Assembly (NCBI RefSeq): GCF_023920225.1 | Contig: NZ_CP092587.1 | Span: 62,001-126,000 of the forward strand | Direction: 5' to 3' | From: Vibrio gazogenes | GTDB lineage: Bacteria > Pseudomonadota > Gammaproteobacteria > Enterobacterales > Vibrionaceae | Length of the DNA stretch: 64,000 nt | Shown: positions 19,807 to 29,386 of the stretch, one piece after another | Position numbering within the stretch: the first letter of the stretch is position 1 | How the letters are laid out: every line of letters starts with the position of its first letter | The notes under the pieces: generated by a model | Database searches by the model: none | What the model was told of the DNA's origin: nothing | The model's input: the letters and a program-made list of their open reading frames with translations, nothing else | Translations under genes and position numbers: made by a program

Positions 19807-20784
19807 ATGTTCTCTTTCCTGATCAAGCGTCTGATTCAGGCGTTTGTCGTTATGTTTGTCATTAGCTTAGTCGCTTTTGCCATTCAGGATAATTTAGGTG
19901 ATCCATTGCGTGAGCTGGTGGGTCAGTCCGTGTCAGAAGCACAGCGACAAGTTCTTCGTGATGAAATGGGGCTCAATGACCCATTTATGGTGAAGTATGT
20001 TCGGTTTATAAAAGCTGCATCTCACGGTGATCTTGGGACTTCGTATTTCTTTAAGCGTCCAGCGCTGGATGTCATTCTGGAAAAACTGGTCGCAACACTG
20101 GAGCTGGTATTCGGTGCCGCTGCAATTATTATTAGCCTGTCGATTCCTCTTGGTGTTTATTCAGCGATCCATCCGAAAAGCTTTTTTTCCAAGCTGATTA
20201 TGGCGGGCAGTAGTATCGGTATCTCGATTCCTGTTTTTCTGACCGCAATCATGTTGATGTATATTTTCTCGATTGAACTGGGGTGGTTGCCTTCTTATGG
20301 TCGGGGTGACACTGCCAATGTTTTGGGATGGGAATCCGGATTCTTTACACTCGATGGTTTAGCGCACTTGATTCTACCGTGTATCTCACTGGCATCGATA
20401 ATGTTGCCGTTGTTCATTCGTCTGGTTCGCTCGGAAATGCTGGAAGTTCTGAGTTCGGAATACATTAAGTTTGCCAAAGCAAAAGGATTGGCATTACGTA
20501 AAATTTACTATCGTCATGCCCTGAAAAATACCATGTTACCGGTATTGACGGTTGGTGGGGTACAGCTCGGCACGATGGTCGCTTATACCATCCTGACCGA
20601 GACGGTTTTTCAATGGCCGGGTACCGGTTTCCTGTTTCTGGAAGCTATCAATCGGGTCGATACACCATTGATTACCGCTTATGTTATTTTTGTCGGGCTC
20701 ATTTTCGTGGTGACGAATACCATTGTCGATCTGCTCTATGGATTGATTAACCCAACCGTAAACCTCACCGGAAAAGGAGCATGA
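19807..20784 (+). CDS. Peptide-type ABC importer, permease 1 (DppB/OppB type)
   Basis: A 325-residue inner-membrane permease. It starts MFSFLIKRLIQAFVVMFVISLVAF, the usual DppB N-terminal helix, and has six predicted helices. The EAA-type loop that contacts the ATPase is SEYIKFAKAKGLALRKIYYRHALKNTMLP (residues about 215-243; only its core is diagnostic). It overlaps the next gene by 4 bp (ATGA), so translation is coupled. Preceded by CAAGGGGCAAT as ribosome binding site. Confidence 0.92.
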   Translation: MFSFLIKRLIQAFVVMFVISLVAFAIQDNLGDPLRELVGQSVSEAQRQVLRDEMGLNDPFMVKYVRFIKAASHGDLGTSYFFKRPALDVILEKLVATLELVFGAAAIIISLSIPLGVYSAIHPKSFFSKLIMAGSSIGISIPVFLTAIMLMYIFSIELGWLPSYGRGDTANVLGWESGFFTLDGLAHLILPCISLASIMLPLFIRLVRSEMLEVLSSEYIKFAKAKGLALRKIYYRHALKNTMLPVLTVGGVQLGTMVAYTILTETVFQWPGTGFLFLEAINRVDTPLITAYVIFVGLIFVVTNTIVDLLYGLINPTVNLTGKGA

Positions 20785-21725
20785 TGATGAAAGAGGCCGT
20801 ATCTGCCCCGTCTCTCTGGGAGCGTTTTAAAAAATCGGATTTTCTCTATTATTTTTCTCATGACAAAGTCGCGATGTTCAGCTTTGCTGTCTTTCTCACC
20901 TTTGTTGTGGTTTCTTTATTGTCACCAGTGATTGCTCCGACCAATCCTTATGATCTGACGTCGCTGGATATTATGGATTCGGAAATCCCACCGACATGGA
21001 TGCCCGGCGGGGATAGTCGTTTCTTGCTTGGTACCGATGATCAGGGCCGGGATATCCTCTCGACGATGTTATATGGTTCGAGACTCTCTTTGACCATCGG
21101 TTTTTTGGCGGTGGCGCTGCAACTGTTTCTCGGTATTATCATCGGCCTTTCATCCGGTTATTTCGGTGGCCGGATTGATAGCTTTTTGATGCGTTTTGCC
21201 GATGTGCAGTTATCTTTTTCAACCATGATGGTTGCAATTATTGTTTCGGCAATTTTTAAGGCAAGTTTTGGGAGTGAGTTCTATAGTGAATATGCGGTGA
21301 TCATGCTGGTTGTTATCATCGGTATTGCCGAATGGCCACAATACGCAAGAACGATTCGTGCCTCCGTACTTGCCGAGAAGAAAAAAGAGTATGTTGAAGC
21401 AGCCCGTGTGATGGGATTTAAATCACTGCGAATCATGTTCCGTCACATCCTGCCCAATTGCTTATCCCCGATTTTGGTGATTTCAACGGTTCAGGTTGCC
21501 AATGCAATCATGTCTGAAGCGGCACTTTCTTTCCTCGGTCTTGGATTGCCGGTTGACCAACCATCGCTTGGCTCGCTGATTAGTATCGGTTTTAATTATA
21601 TTTTCTCCGGTTCATGGTGGATTACAGCATTCCCCGGCGTTGTATTGGTCTTGTTGGTTCTGGTGATTAACCTGCTTGGAGACTGGCTCAGGGATGTTTT
21701 TAATCCTAAAATTTATAAAGGATGA
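20781..21725 (+). CDS. Peptide-type ABC importer, permease 2 (DppC/OppC type)
   Basis: A 314-residue permease. It has a cytoplasmic N-terminal part (about 30 residues), a first helix (VAMFSFAVFLTFVVVSLLSPVIAP), the DppC marker LLGTDDQGRDILSTMLYGSR, and the EAA loop YVEAARVMGFKSLRIMFRHILPN. It pairs with the preceding gene product to form the pore. A strong terminator follows 40 bp downstream, closing the operon. Confidence 0.92.
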   Translation: MMMKEAVSAPSLWERFKKSDFLYYFSHDKVAMFSFAVFLTFVVVSLLSPVIAPTNPYDLTSLDIMDSEIPPTWMPGGDSRFLLGTDDQGRDILSTMLYGSRLSLTIGFLAVALQLFLGIIIGLSSGYFGGRIDSFLMRFADVQLSFSTMMVAIIVSAIFKASFGSEFYSEYAVIMLVVIIGIAEWPQYARTIRASVLAEKKKEYVEAARVMGFKSLRIMFRHILPNCLSPILVISTVQVANAIMSEAALSFLGLGLPVDQPSLGSLISIGFNYIFSGSWWITAFPGVVLVLLVLVINLLGDWLRDVFNPKIYKG

Positions 21726-21764
21726 TGAAGTCGATTGATTTATCGATGAAAGTTTTCCTAAACT

Positions 21765-21798
21765 GAGCCGTATAATGAAAAGATACGGCTCTTTTTTT
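21765..21798 (+). terminator. rho-independent terminator of the ABC importer operon
   Basis: GAGCCGTA (21765-21772) pairs with TACGGCTC (21784-21791), followed by seven T. Confidence 0.92.
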
Positions 21799-21878
21799 GC
21801 ATGTTTCTTCGTATCGTATTGGAGCAAGGTTGTGATCGATTGATTATTTGACAACTTAAAGTGATGAAAGGATTTGTT

Positions 21879-22829
21879 GTGAATGTGATGATAAAGGTCA
21901 CCAGAAATATCCTGATGGGGTCTGCCTTATTTTCTTGTATTTTTGGGGCTCATTGGGTAAACGCACAAGAAGAATTTCTTTGTGATGCGACACAGGCATC
22001 TACACAAGAGCTTCCCACATTAGACAAAAATTGTCCGGTTGGTGAAGGCTTATGGGGCAAAAGCCGACCTCGGAGTCAGAACTCAATGTTCTGGATTCAG
22101 TGTGGTATTTTCAGTCAGCCGATGCCGTTGGCTGATGCGAAGATACTTTATCGACAAATTTCTACGGATGTCTGGATGAAACCCGGTGCCAATCAATATC
22201 GTTGTTTGATCGGCCCGTATAATGATATTCGCAAAGCAAGACAGGAACTCAAAAAAGTTCGTCGGTTGAAAGCATATCACGAAGCATTTATCCGGGAGGT
22301 TCGTAAATCGCAACAAGGGGCGGCGAGAACCACCACATCATCGAAAGCAGCTGTGGCTCAACGGCGCGTGAGCCAACCTCGTGCCGCACGACAGCCATCT
22401 ACACCGCCCCAGCCACCTCAAGCGGCCAAAACGCCAACGGCACCAACGTCAAATCAGGCCGTGACATCCCCGGCTTCTCGTATTCCAAAAGTAGGGAAAG
22501 ACATTGTTATCCGCAGGCAAACTGCCATTGCCGGGGTAAAATATGTGATTCCTTTTCTGGGGGTGAAAGCATCCCAGTTTTATATGGAATATGAAATCCC
22601 TTGGAACCGGTTGAGCTATGAACAAGCCTATGCGACCTGTCAAAAAATTGGCATGAAAATGGCGACGGAGAGTCAGTGGAAACAGCTGTTGGCATCTCAG
22701 GTGATGAACCGGGAGCAATGGCCTCTTTACCTGCCTTATTGGGGAGGCGATAAGAAAGGGATGTTCACCAACGGCAAAGTCAGTCAGTTGAAAGGCTCAT
22801 CGTTACTGAATGTGCTTTGTGTTCAATAA
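21879..22829 (+). CDS. Secreted SPOR-domain protein with a C-terminal FGE-like domain (function unknown)
   Basis: A 316-residue envelope protein. It has a signal peptide (cleavage near WVNA-Q), then a SPOR-like domain (about residues 65-130: FWIQCGIFSQPMPLADAKI ... RCLIGPYNDIRKARQEL). A Pro/Ala/Thr/Gln-rich linker (about 150-200) follows. The C-terminal part contains EQAYATCQKIGMKMATESQW and ends NVLCVQ, reminiscent of the formylglycine-generating-enzyme/C-lectin fold. SPOR domains bind denuded septal peptidoglycan, so a role at the division site is possible. The GTG start at 21879 is chosen because AAAGGA lies 6 bp upstream; the frame also opens at GTG 21861 and ATG 21864. It seems to be monocistronic. 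Confidence 0.72.
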   Translation: MNVMIKVTRNILMGSALFSCIFGAHWVNAQEEFLCDATQASTQELPTLDKNCPVGEGLWGKSRPRSQNSMFWIQCGIFSQPMPLADAKILYRQISTDVWMKPGANQYRCLIGPYNDIRKARQELKKVRRLKAYHEAFIREVRKSQQGAARTTTSSKAAVAQRRVSQPRAARQPSTPPQPPQAAKTPTAPTSNQAVTSPASRIPKVGKDIVIRRQTAIAGVKYVIPFLGVKASQFYMEYEIPWNRLSYEQAYATCQKIGMKMATESQWKQLLASQVMNREQWPLYLPYWGGDKKGMFTNGKVSQLKGSSLLNVLCVQ

Positions 22830-22935
22830 AATTATCATTCCCGGCTACCCAGAGTATCTTTTAAGCACCAATTGTTCAGTACGATGATTTTGTCTTTAAG
22901 GATGATGAACGTCAGAGAAGATGATATTTCTTATC

Positions 22936-22957
22936 AAATGATAATGAATATTATTTA
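22936..22957. promoter_or_regulatory. Putative Fur box upstream of the iron-type binding protein
   Basis: AAATGATAATGAATATTATT resembles the Fur consensus of GATAAT repeats in alternating orientation (GATAATgATAATcATTATC). It lies about 65-85 bp before the start codon of the gene at 23020, in an AT-rich promoter context. The match was made by eye. Confidence 0.6.
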
Positions 22958-23019
22958 TTTTTTTTACTAATCGGGTAAAATCCAGTTTTTGCTATCCGTG
23001 TTTGTAAAGGAATTCATTC

Positions 23020-24105
23020 ATGCTTAAAAGGTTTATGACGCTTTTTTTGATTCTATTTGTACCTCAGGTTGTTGCTCAGGTGACGACGGTAACTGACGTA
23101 TTAGGTCGTCAGGTCACGCTTGACCTACCAGCCAAACGCGTCGTACTTGGTTTTTATGGTGAAGACTATATGGCCATCGGTACGGAAAAGTCATTTGATC
23201 ATGTGGTAGGGATGTCAAAAGGGATTTGGGAGCAGTGGCGTCCGGCGAACTGGGCGATGTATGTTGCACATCGACCATCACTGGCAACCTTACCTGATGT
23301 CGGTAAAGTGGATACCCAGACATTCTCTGTCGAAAAAGTGATTAGCTTACACCCGGATTTGTTGGTATTGGCGGAGTGGCAATACAAAGGACTGGGCAGT
23401 GATGTGGGTCGTATGGAACAAGCTGGGATCCCGGTGATTGTGATTGATTACAACGCACAGACGCTCAAGCGGCATATTGAAAGCACGTTAATTATTGGCC
23501 AGATCACCGGTCAGGAAGCGCGAGCACAGAAAATTGCAACTGAATACAAAGACATGATTCAGTTGGTGAAAGATCGCCTGGCGAAGGCCAACCGACCCAA
23601 ACCAACCATCTATGCTGAGTTTGGTTTTCCGGGAACGAAAGAATATGGTTACACTTTCGGCAAAAATATGTGGGGTGCGATGGCCGAAGTTGCCGGGGGC
23701 GAAAACATCTCCAAGCCGTTTGTTGAATGGTGGGGGCATTTGAATCCTGAGCAAGTTTTAGCCGCTCAGCCAGATGTTGTACTGCTCACCGGTTATGAAT
23801 TTGGTGGCGCTGATGATGCCATGATTATTGGTCAGAATGTTGATCGTGCGACAGCATTGGCTCGTTTGAAAGGGTACAAGCACCGTTTAGGTTGGGAGAG
23901 CCTGCCAGCGGTCAAGAATAACCGTATGATTGGTATCTATCACGGCGCTTCGCGCAGTATTATGGATGCACCGATGACGCAGTATATTGCCAAAGCATTG
24001 TATCCGGATCTGTTTGCTGATCTGGATCCTGAAGCGGAATACCTCAACTTCTATAAGAAGTATCTGCCAGTGACACCAACAGGCACTTTTGCCGTTTCTC
24101 TGTAA
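23020..24105 (+). CDS. Periplasmic iron-siderophore/metal-type ABC binding protein (BtuF/FecB-like fold)
   Basis: A 361-residue protein with a signal peptide (cleaved near VVAQ, residue 19-20). The mature start TTVTDVLGRQVTLDLPAKRVVLGFYGEDY is the characteristic opening of helical-backbone metal-receptor proteins. Further signs are HPDLLVLAEW and a late NNRMIGIYHGASRS. It should deliver an iron complex, heme or a corrinoid to an ABC permease, but no permease or ATPase lies next to it. A Fur-box-like sequence upstream supports iron control. Terminator follows. Confidence 0.8.
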   Translation: MLKRFMTLFLILFVPQVVAQVTTVTDVLGRQVTLDLPAKRVVLGFYGEDYMAIGTEKSFDHVVGMSKGIWEQWRPANWAMYVAHRPSLATLPDVGKVDTQTFSVEKVISLHPDLLVLAEWQYKGLGSDVGRMEQAGIPVIVIDYNAQTLKRHIESTLIIGQITGQEARAQKIATEYKDMIQLVKDRLAKANRPKPTIYAEFGFPGTKEYGYTFGKNMWGAMAEVAGGENISKPFVEWWGHLNPEQVLAAQPDVVLLTGYEFGGADDAMIIGQNVDRATALARLKGYKHRLGWESLPAVKNNRMIGIYHGASRSIMDAPMTQYIAKALYPDLFADLDPEAEYLNFYKKYLPVTPTGTFAVSL

Positions 24106-24120
24106 GTCTTCTCCCATGAA

Positions 24121-24151
24121 TAAAGCCGCTGGTTCACAGCGGCTTTTTGTC
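24121..24151 (+). terminator. rho-independent terminator
   Basis: AAAGCCGCTG and CAGCGGCTTT form a stem around GTTCA, followed by TTG. It ends the binding-protein gene and may slow transcripts coming from the converging ytf operon. Confidence 0.85.
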
Positions 24152-24212
24152 GAATAGACCAAGGATCGAATCGGCTTCGTTCATTAGAACAGACTCAGCT
24201 TATCGAAACAGA

Positions 24213-25211
24213 TCAAGTCCCTTCGGCAGTCGCTGCCTTCATGGTGTTCACGACTTTATTCCGTTCTGAAATGACAATCAGTAATCGCTGCAATCCAATG
24301 AAAGCGAATAGCAAAATACCGATGATAATTTTAGTCCACCATGAGCTCAGTGTGCCATCGAAGGTAATATACGTCTGAATCAGCCCTTGAATCAGCACCC
24401 CGAATAGAGAACCGAACACGGTTCCGACACCACCGGAAAGTAATGTTCCTCCGATCACAACCGCAGCAATGGCATCCAGTTCGACCCCGACGGCAGCCAG
24501 CGGGTAACCGGCAGAGGTGTAAATCGCAAATACAATCCCGGCGGTTGTCGCCAATAAGGTCGACAGCATGTAAATACCGATGGTGGTTTGTTTGACGGCA
24601 ACCCCCATCAATCCAGCGGAAACCGCATTTCCCCCAATGGCATACACATTATTGCCAAAGCGAGTACGATGGGCGACGAAGATACCGATAATCACCACCA
24701 CCAGCATAATCACTGCCAACAAACTCAGGCGTCCGCCACCGGCAATTTTCCACATACTGCGGGAAAGCTCCCGGAAAAATGGGTGAGTAATCGGCAGCGA
24801 CTGTTCTGAAATCAGGAAGCTGGTTCCCCGCAAGAAGAACATCCCGGCCAGCGTAATGATGAACGGCGGGATTTTTAAGGTGTGAATTAACCATCCCATC
24901 CCGGCACCGAATGCACTGCCCATGATGAGAACAATCACGATGGCCAATTGTGGGGCGACTTGCCAGTCACCAATCATTTTCGCCAGAAAAACACCGGTAA
25001 ACGCAATCACGGCACCAACGGACAAATCAATCCCACCGGAGAGTATGACAAAGGTCATACCGACCGCGACGATGCCTAAAAAGGCGTTGTCCGTCAGAAT
25101 ATTACAAATCACCCGGGTTGATGCAAAAGCCGGAAACTCAACCAAGCAGATCAGGTAGCCAATGATAAATACCAGAATCGTAATAACGAGTGGCAAATTA
25201 CGCTTTATCAT
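24213..25211 (-). CDS. yjfF: YjfF, sugar (galactofuranose-type) ABC importer permease
   Basis: A 332-residue BPD_transp_2-family permease of the ribose/galactofuranose importers. It has nine to ten hydrophobic segments, with the marker GMTFVILSGGIDLSVGAVIAFTG. The ATG at 25211 (MIKRNLPLV) gives the E. coli YjfF length (331); a longer frame to 25280 would run far into ytfT. It overlaps ytfT by 14 bp. It is the last gene of ytfQ-ytfR-ytfT-yjfF, which in E. coli imports galactofuranose. Confidence 0.88.
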   Translation of the reverse strand: MIKRNLPLVITILVFIIGYLICLVEFPAFASTRVICNILTDNAFLGIVAVGMTFVILSGGIDLSVGAVIAFTGVFLAKMIGDWQVAPQLAIVIVLIMGSAFGAGMGWLIHTLKIPPFIITLAGMFFLRGTSFLISEQSLPITHPFFRELSRSMWKIAGGGRLSLLAVIMLVVVIIGIFVAHRTRFGNNVYAIGGNAVSAGLMGVAVKQTTIGIYMLSTLLATTAGIVFAIYTSAGYPLAAVGVELDAIAAVVIGGTLLSGGVGTVFGSLFGVLIQGLIQTYITFDGTLSSWWTKIIIGILLFAFIGLQRLLIVISERNKVVNTMKAATAEGT

Positions 25212-26223
25212 GTCGGCGTCCTCCTTTGAGCAGTTGCACCACGGCCGGAGATTGCATAACCAGAACCAGCAAGACCACAATCGCTTTGACGATCTGATTC
25301 CATTGGGGCTGATAGCCGGAAAGCAGAATCCCGGTGTTCACACCTTGAATGATTAGTGCGCCAACAAGCGCAATAAAGAGATTGAAACGCCCTCCGGCAA
25401 GGGAGGTGCCTCCGATGACCACCGCGAGAATCGCATCCATTTCCAGCCATAATCCGGCATTGTTGGCATCTGCGCCACGGATATCGGCCGCGACGATCAT
25501 GCCGGCAACAGCCGCAGTAATCCCACTGATTACGTAAGTCGAAATCACCACCGTTGGTGCATTGATACCGGCATTTTTAGCGGCCCGGATATTAATCCCG
25601 ACGGATTCAATAAACAGACCTAGTGCCGTTTTCTGAGTCAGCAGCCAAATTGCCACCGCAACCACAATCGTGATTACAACCGGTGCCGGCAGATATAGGA
25701 AGGAACCACTCCCGATCCACGCTAACGTTTCATTATTGAATGTCACGATTTGTCCTTCGGTAATGAGCTGGGCAATGCCTCGCCCGGCAACCATCAGGAT
25801 CAGCGTGGCAACGATCGGTTGTATTTTGAAAATCGCGACCAGAAAGCCGTTCCACAAACCACATAAAGCACCGGCCAGTAATGAGACCAGAATAATTACC
25901 GCGATCGGATAGCCCTGAGTGGCCAGACTGGCAAATGTTGCACCACTGATCGCCATCACGGCACCGACGGACAAATCGATCCCGCCGGTGGCAATCACCA
26001 ACGTCATGCCAATGGTTAATAGTGCCACTGGTGAGCAGCGGTTGAGGATATCAATCACACTACCGAACAGTCGGCCATCTTGTATATTGATAGAAAAGAA
26101 GTTGTCTGCCGCGAGGCTATTAATCAATAGCACACAGATGAGTGCAGCGATCTGCGGCGTGCCTTTGGGTAATCTTTGTTGCCAGCCCGAGCTGAAATGA
26201 GCCCGTAAACTTGATGTATCCAT
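25198..26223 (-). CDS. ytfT: YtfT, sugar (galactofuranose-type) ABC importer permease
   Basis: A 341-residue permease with the marker GMTLVIATGGIDLSVGAVMAISG. The ATG at 26223 (MDTSSLRAHF) is chosen because GTGAGG lies 7 bp upstream and the length then equals E. coli YtfT. A GTG at 26235 is also in frame. It would pair with YjfF as a heterodimeric pore. It starts 9 bp after the ytfR stop. Confidence 0.88.
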   Translation of the reverse strand: MDTSSLRAHFSSGWQQRLPKGTPQIAALICVLLINSLAADNFFSINIQDGRLFGSVIDILNRCSPVALLTIGMTLVIATGGIDLSVGAVMAISGATFASLATQGYPIAVIILVSLLAGALCGLWNGFLVAIFKIQPIVATLILMVAGRGIAQLITEGQIVTFNNETLAWIGSGSFLYLPAPVVITIVVAVAIWLLTQKTALGLFIESVGINIRAAKNAGINAPTVVISTYVISGITAAVAGMIVAADIRGADANNAGLWLEMDAILAVVIGGTSLAGGRFNLFIALVGALIIQGVNTGILLSGYQPQWNQIVKAIVVLLVLVMQSPAVVQLLKGGRRHDKA

Positions 26224-26231
26224 GATGCGCC

Positions 26232-27737
26232 TCACATAGCAATCGCTTGCATGATATTGGGAACAGACAGATTTTCCGCTGGAATTTCTGCCACCTGTTT
26301 TCGATCTCTGAGCACAATCACCCGATCCGCGTAACCGACCAGCTCTTCCAACTCCGAAGAGATGACCAGCAAGCCCAATCCGTTAGCACATAAGGACTCA
26401 ATCAAACGAATGATTTCCGCGTGCGCACCCACATCAATCCCTCGGGTTGGTTCATCGAGAATCAGAAACTTCGGCTTGGTTAATAACCACCGAGCCAGCA
26501 GCACTTTTTGCTGATTACCTCCCGATAAGAATTCGATCGGTTGTTCCATGCTCGGGGTTTTGATCGATAACTGACTGATGAAACGTTTTGACGCTTCTTC
26601 TTGTTCCGTGCGGGACAAGGGGCGGAACCAGCCGCGTTGAGCCTGAAGTGCCAGAATGATATTTTCACGCACCGATGCAGATGCAATGATACCGTCTGTT
26701 TTTCGGTCTTCGGGGCAAAAACCGAATCCCAAAGAGGAAGCTTGTCTGGCCGAACGAATTTTGATCGGCTTACTTTTGATATAACTCTCACCGCTATCAT
26801 TGGGCTCAATCCCGAAAATGACTTGTGCGGTTTCGGTTCTGCCTGAGCCAAGTAGTCCGGCTAAACCGACAATTTCACCGGGATAGATTTCCAGATCAAA
26901 CGGCTCAATGGTGCCTTTTTTACCGAACTGAACAAATTTCGCGATAGGACTGTCACTGAGGCGGGTTTTACCGACCCTTTCCAAGGCGTTGTCTTCGAGT
27001 TCACGGCCGAGCATCATTTTAATCAACTCAATACGGGGGAGTTTGGCGGTTTCCTCGGAGCCGACCAACTCGCCATTTCTTAATATCGTAATACGATCAC
27101 TGACCGCATAAACCTGATCTAAAAAGTGTGTAATAAAGACGAGGCTAATCCCTTGGTCGCGCAAATCTCGCATGATGCCGTACAGCATTTCCACTTCATT
27201 ACTGTCCAGACTGGCGGTCGGCTCGTCGAGGATCAGAATTTTTGCAGAAAGTGACACGGCTCTCGCGATAGCGATAACTTGCTGAATTGCGACAGAAAAA
27301 TGATTGAGCGGCTGAGTGACATCGATATTGAGGTTGTACTGTTTGACAATCTCTCGTGCCTTTGTCTGCATTGTTTTGCGATCAACCAACCCAAATTTCT
27401 TCGGTTCGTGACCAATGAACAGGTTATCCATAATGGACATATTCGGTAGCAGATTGACCTCTTGATACACGGTACCGATTCCCAGCGCTTGCGCGTCAGC
27501 GGTACTTTGCGGATTGATGGGCTTTCCATCTAACAAAATGTCACCGCTGTCACGCTGATAAACTCCAGTCAGCGACTTAATTAATGTGGACTTTCCTGCA
27601 CCGTTTTCGCCAAGCAATGCCATGATTTCACCCTTTCTCAGAATAAAATCAACGTTATTCAGGGCTCGTACTCCGGGAAAATATTTGCAAATTCCTTTGG
27701 CATGTAAAACGATGTCATTATTATTTTCCAATGACAT
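26232..27737 (-). CDS. ytfR: YtfR, sugar (galactofuranose-type) ABC importer ATPase
   Basis: A protein of about 501 residues with two ABC domains, as in RbsA/MglA-type importers. Domain 1: Walker A GENGAGKST, Walker B ILILDEPTASLDSNE. Domain 2: degenerate Walker A (GLLGSGRTE), signature SGGNQQK and LILDEPTRGIDVGAH. The ATG at 27737 gives MSLENNNDI; another ATG lies two codons upstream. It is the second gene of the operon, 94 bp after ytfQ. Confidence 0.9.
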   Translation of the reverse strand: MSLENNNDIVLHAKGICKYFPGVRALNNVDFILRKGEIMALLGENGAGKSTLIKSLTGVYQRDSGDILLDGKPINPQSTADAQALGIGTVYQEVNLLPNMSIMDNLFIGHEPKKFGLVDRKTMQTKAREIVKQYNLNIDVTQPLNHFSVAIQQVIAIARAVSLSAKILILDEPTASLDSNEVEMLYGIMRDLRDQGISLVFITHFLDQVYAVSDRITILRNGELVGSEETAKLPRIELIKMMLGRELEDNALERVGKTRLSDSPIAKFVQFGKKGTIEPFDLEIYPGEIVGLAGLLGSGRTETAQVIFGIEPNDSGESYIKSKPIKIRSARQASSLGFGFCPEDRKTDGIIASASVRENIILALQAQRGWFRPLSRTEQEEASKRFISQLSIKTPSMEQPIEFLSGGNQQKVLLARWLLTKPKFLILDEPTRGIDVGAHAEIIRLIESLCANGLGLLVISSELEELVGYADRVIVLRDRKQVAEIPAENLSVPNIMQAIAM

Positions 27738-27831
27738 AATCACTCCAGTTCTGGCTGACGTTCATCCCGCCTCACCTGATGGTTTAGCGGGATAATTTGG
27801 ATCAATGACCATTCGGTCGCATTACCGTTGG

Positions 27832-28791
27832 TTAATAACCCATGTCTTTTTTCAGCTCCAGTTGTGCTGGTGCATCGGCAGGTTCAAAGAATTTAGATTC
27901 AGTTTGAATATGTTTAGGAGGGATGGTTCCATCTTTTTTATAGGCGATGAGTGCGTCAAATGCAGGTCCTGCCATATTGGGTGTCAGTTCAACAGAAGCG
28001 TTTGATTCACCGGCCATCATGGCTTTGAAGATATCAGGAACACCATCGATAGACACAATCAAAATATCACTGCCCGGTTTCAGCCCAGCTTCTTTGATCG
28101 CTTGAATCGCACCGATTGCCATATCATCGTTATGTGCATAAACCGCACAGATATTCTTACCGTTGGCTTCTGCTTTGATAAAGCTTTCCATGACTTCTTT
28201 GCCTTTACTGCGCGTGAAGTCCCCTGACTGAGTCCGGATAATTTTCACGTTAGGCACTTTGCTAATTGCGTCGGCAAACCCTTTTTTACGATCTAGAGCC
28301 ACACTGGCACCCACGGTCCCTTGTAGTTCGACTACATTACATTTCTTGCCATCCATTTTATGAATCAGCCAGTTCCCGGCAACTTCTCCCTCATGAACAC
28401 TGTCAGCAGCGACGGATGTCATATACAGAGAGTCATCATCGACAGTAATGCCACGGTCTAACAAAAATACGGGGATATCATAGTCACGTGCTTCTTCCAG
28501 CACGGGTTCCCAGCCGGTCTGAACGACTGGTGCAATAAAGATCGCATCCACACCTTGAGCAATAAAAGAGCGGACGGCTTTGATTTGGTTTTCTTGCTTC
28601 TGCTGGGCGTCGGAAATCTTAAGATTAATTCCGCGTTTTTTCGCTTCAGTTTTTGCCACACTGGTTTCAGCTGCACGCCAACCAGATTCAGAACCAATTT
28701 GTGAAAAGCCAACAGTGAGTGTTTTTGCCAATAAACTTCCTGATAGCAGGATGCTACCGATCGCTGTCGCGATTGCTATTTGTTTTAACAT
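27832..28791 (-). CDS. ytfQ: YtfQ, periplasmic galactofuranose-type sugar-binding protein
   Basis: A 319-residue periplasmic binding protein of the LacI/RbsB class (Peripla_BP_4). It has a signal peptide (cleaved near LLAK, about residue 23), then TLTVGFSQIGSESGWRAAET, the usual YtfQ opening. It captures the sugar for YtfR-YtfT-YjfF. The length matches E. coli YtfQ (318). First gene of the operon, no regulator adjacent. Confidence 0.9.
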   Translation of the reverse strand: MLKQIAIATAIGSILLSGSLLAKTLTVGFSQIGSESGWRAAETSVAKTEAKKRGINLKISDAQQKQENQIKAVRSFIAQGVDAIFIAPVVQTGWEPVLEEARDYDIPVFLLDRGITVDDDSLYMTSVAADSVHEGEVAGNWLIHKMDGKKCNVVELQGTVGASVALDRKKGFADAISKVPNVKIIRTQSGDFTRSKGKEVMESFIKAEANGKNICAVYAHNDDMAIGAIQAIKEAGLKPGSDILIVSIDGVPDIFKAMMAGESNASVELTPNMAGPAFDALIAYKKDGTIPPKHIQTESKFFEPADAPAQLELKKDMGY

Positions 28792-29315
28792 AGGATTCCC
28801 TTTTTCGTTTCACGTTACTTTTGTTGTTGTAATCAAAATAGTTATGGGACCCGTCAAGGTGCCACAATTATAGTAATGACCAATAATTGAACGGTGCGAG
28901 AGCTCAATCACAAATAGATTTCGGTAGCATAATTGTCCATGTATACAGCATGTAATGGGCTATATTACGTGAATAGAACACGCCAAATCAGGAAGTTACA
29001 GGGGAATTGACTAAATACTCGTGTTAACTTTGTTGCATATAATATCCGCAATGATCGGGATGTGGGTATTGATGAGATCAGCGTTGAAGCGGTTACAGGA
29101 CGGGCATGAGAGGCACATTCAATCCCAGTTGTTGTCAACTCGGATATACACCACAGCATTCTATATATTTTATTCTTCTATCGGGTTTCAGTTGTTCAAA
29201 CTATCTCATATTTATGTGAAGTCGTCAGGGGATGACGCTAAACTCAGAGCACCATCAGAAAAGAGGGTAGAGGCATTTCAACGCGTCTTATCGTTATCAA
29301 TGAAAGATGGATAAA
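28792..29315. other. Intergenic region between ytfQ and gor with a possible coding relic
   Basis: About 520 bp. The part next to ytfQ must hold its promoter. From about 29020 the + strand reads RVNFVAYNIRNDRDVGIDE... then a TGA, then EAHSIPVVVNSDIHH in the same frame, which has the look of a degraded gene, but I cannot name a family. Other frames of 60-97 residues here have no sign of being genes. Confidence 0.3.
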
Positions 29316-29352
29316 AAAACCACTGACTGCTCGTGTCGAACAGTCAGTGGTT
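29311..29352 (-). terminator. rho-independent terminator of gor
   Basis: AACCACTGACTG (29318-29329) and CAGTCAGTGGTT (29341-29352) form a perfect 12 bp stem. On the minus strand the stem is followed by a run of T (A run at 29311-29318 on +). It lies 35 nt after the gor stop. Confidence 0.9.
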
Positions 29353-29386
29353 GATTGATTTTTCAGATCGAGATTCTGAATCCGAT

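Noticed and set aside
28965..29159. A 64-residue frame on the minus strand upstream of ytfQ
   Set aside because: No family signs; the + strand gives a slightly better, but also broken, reading.
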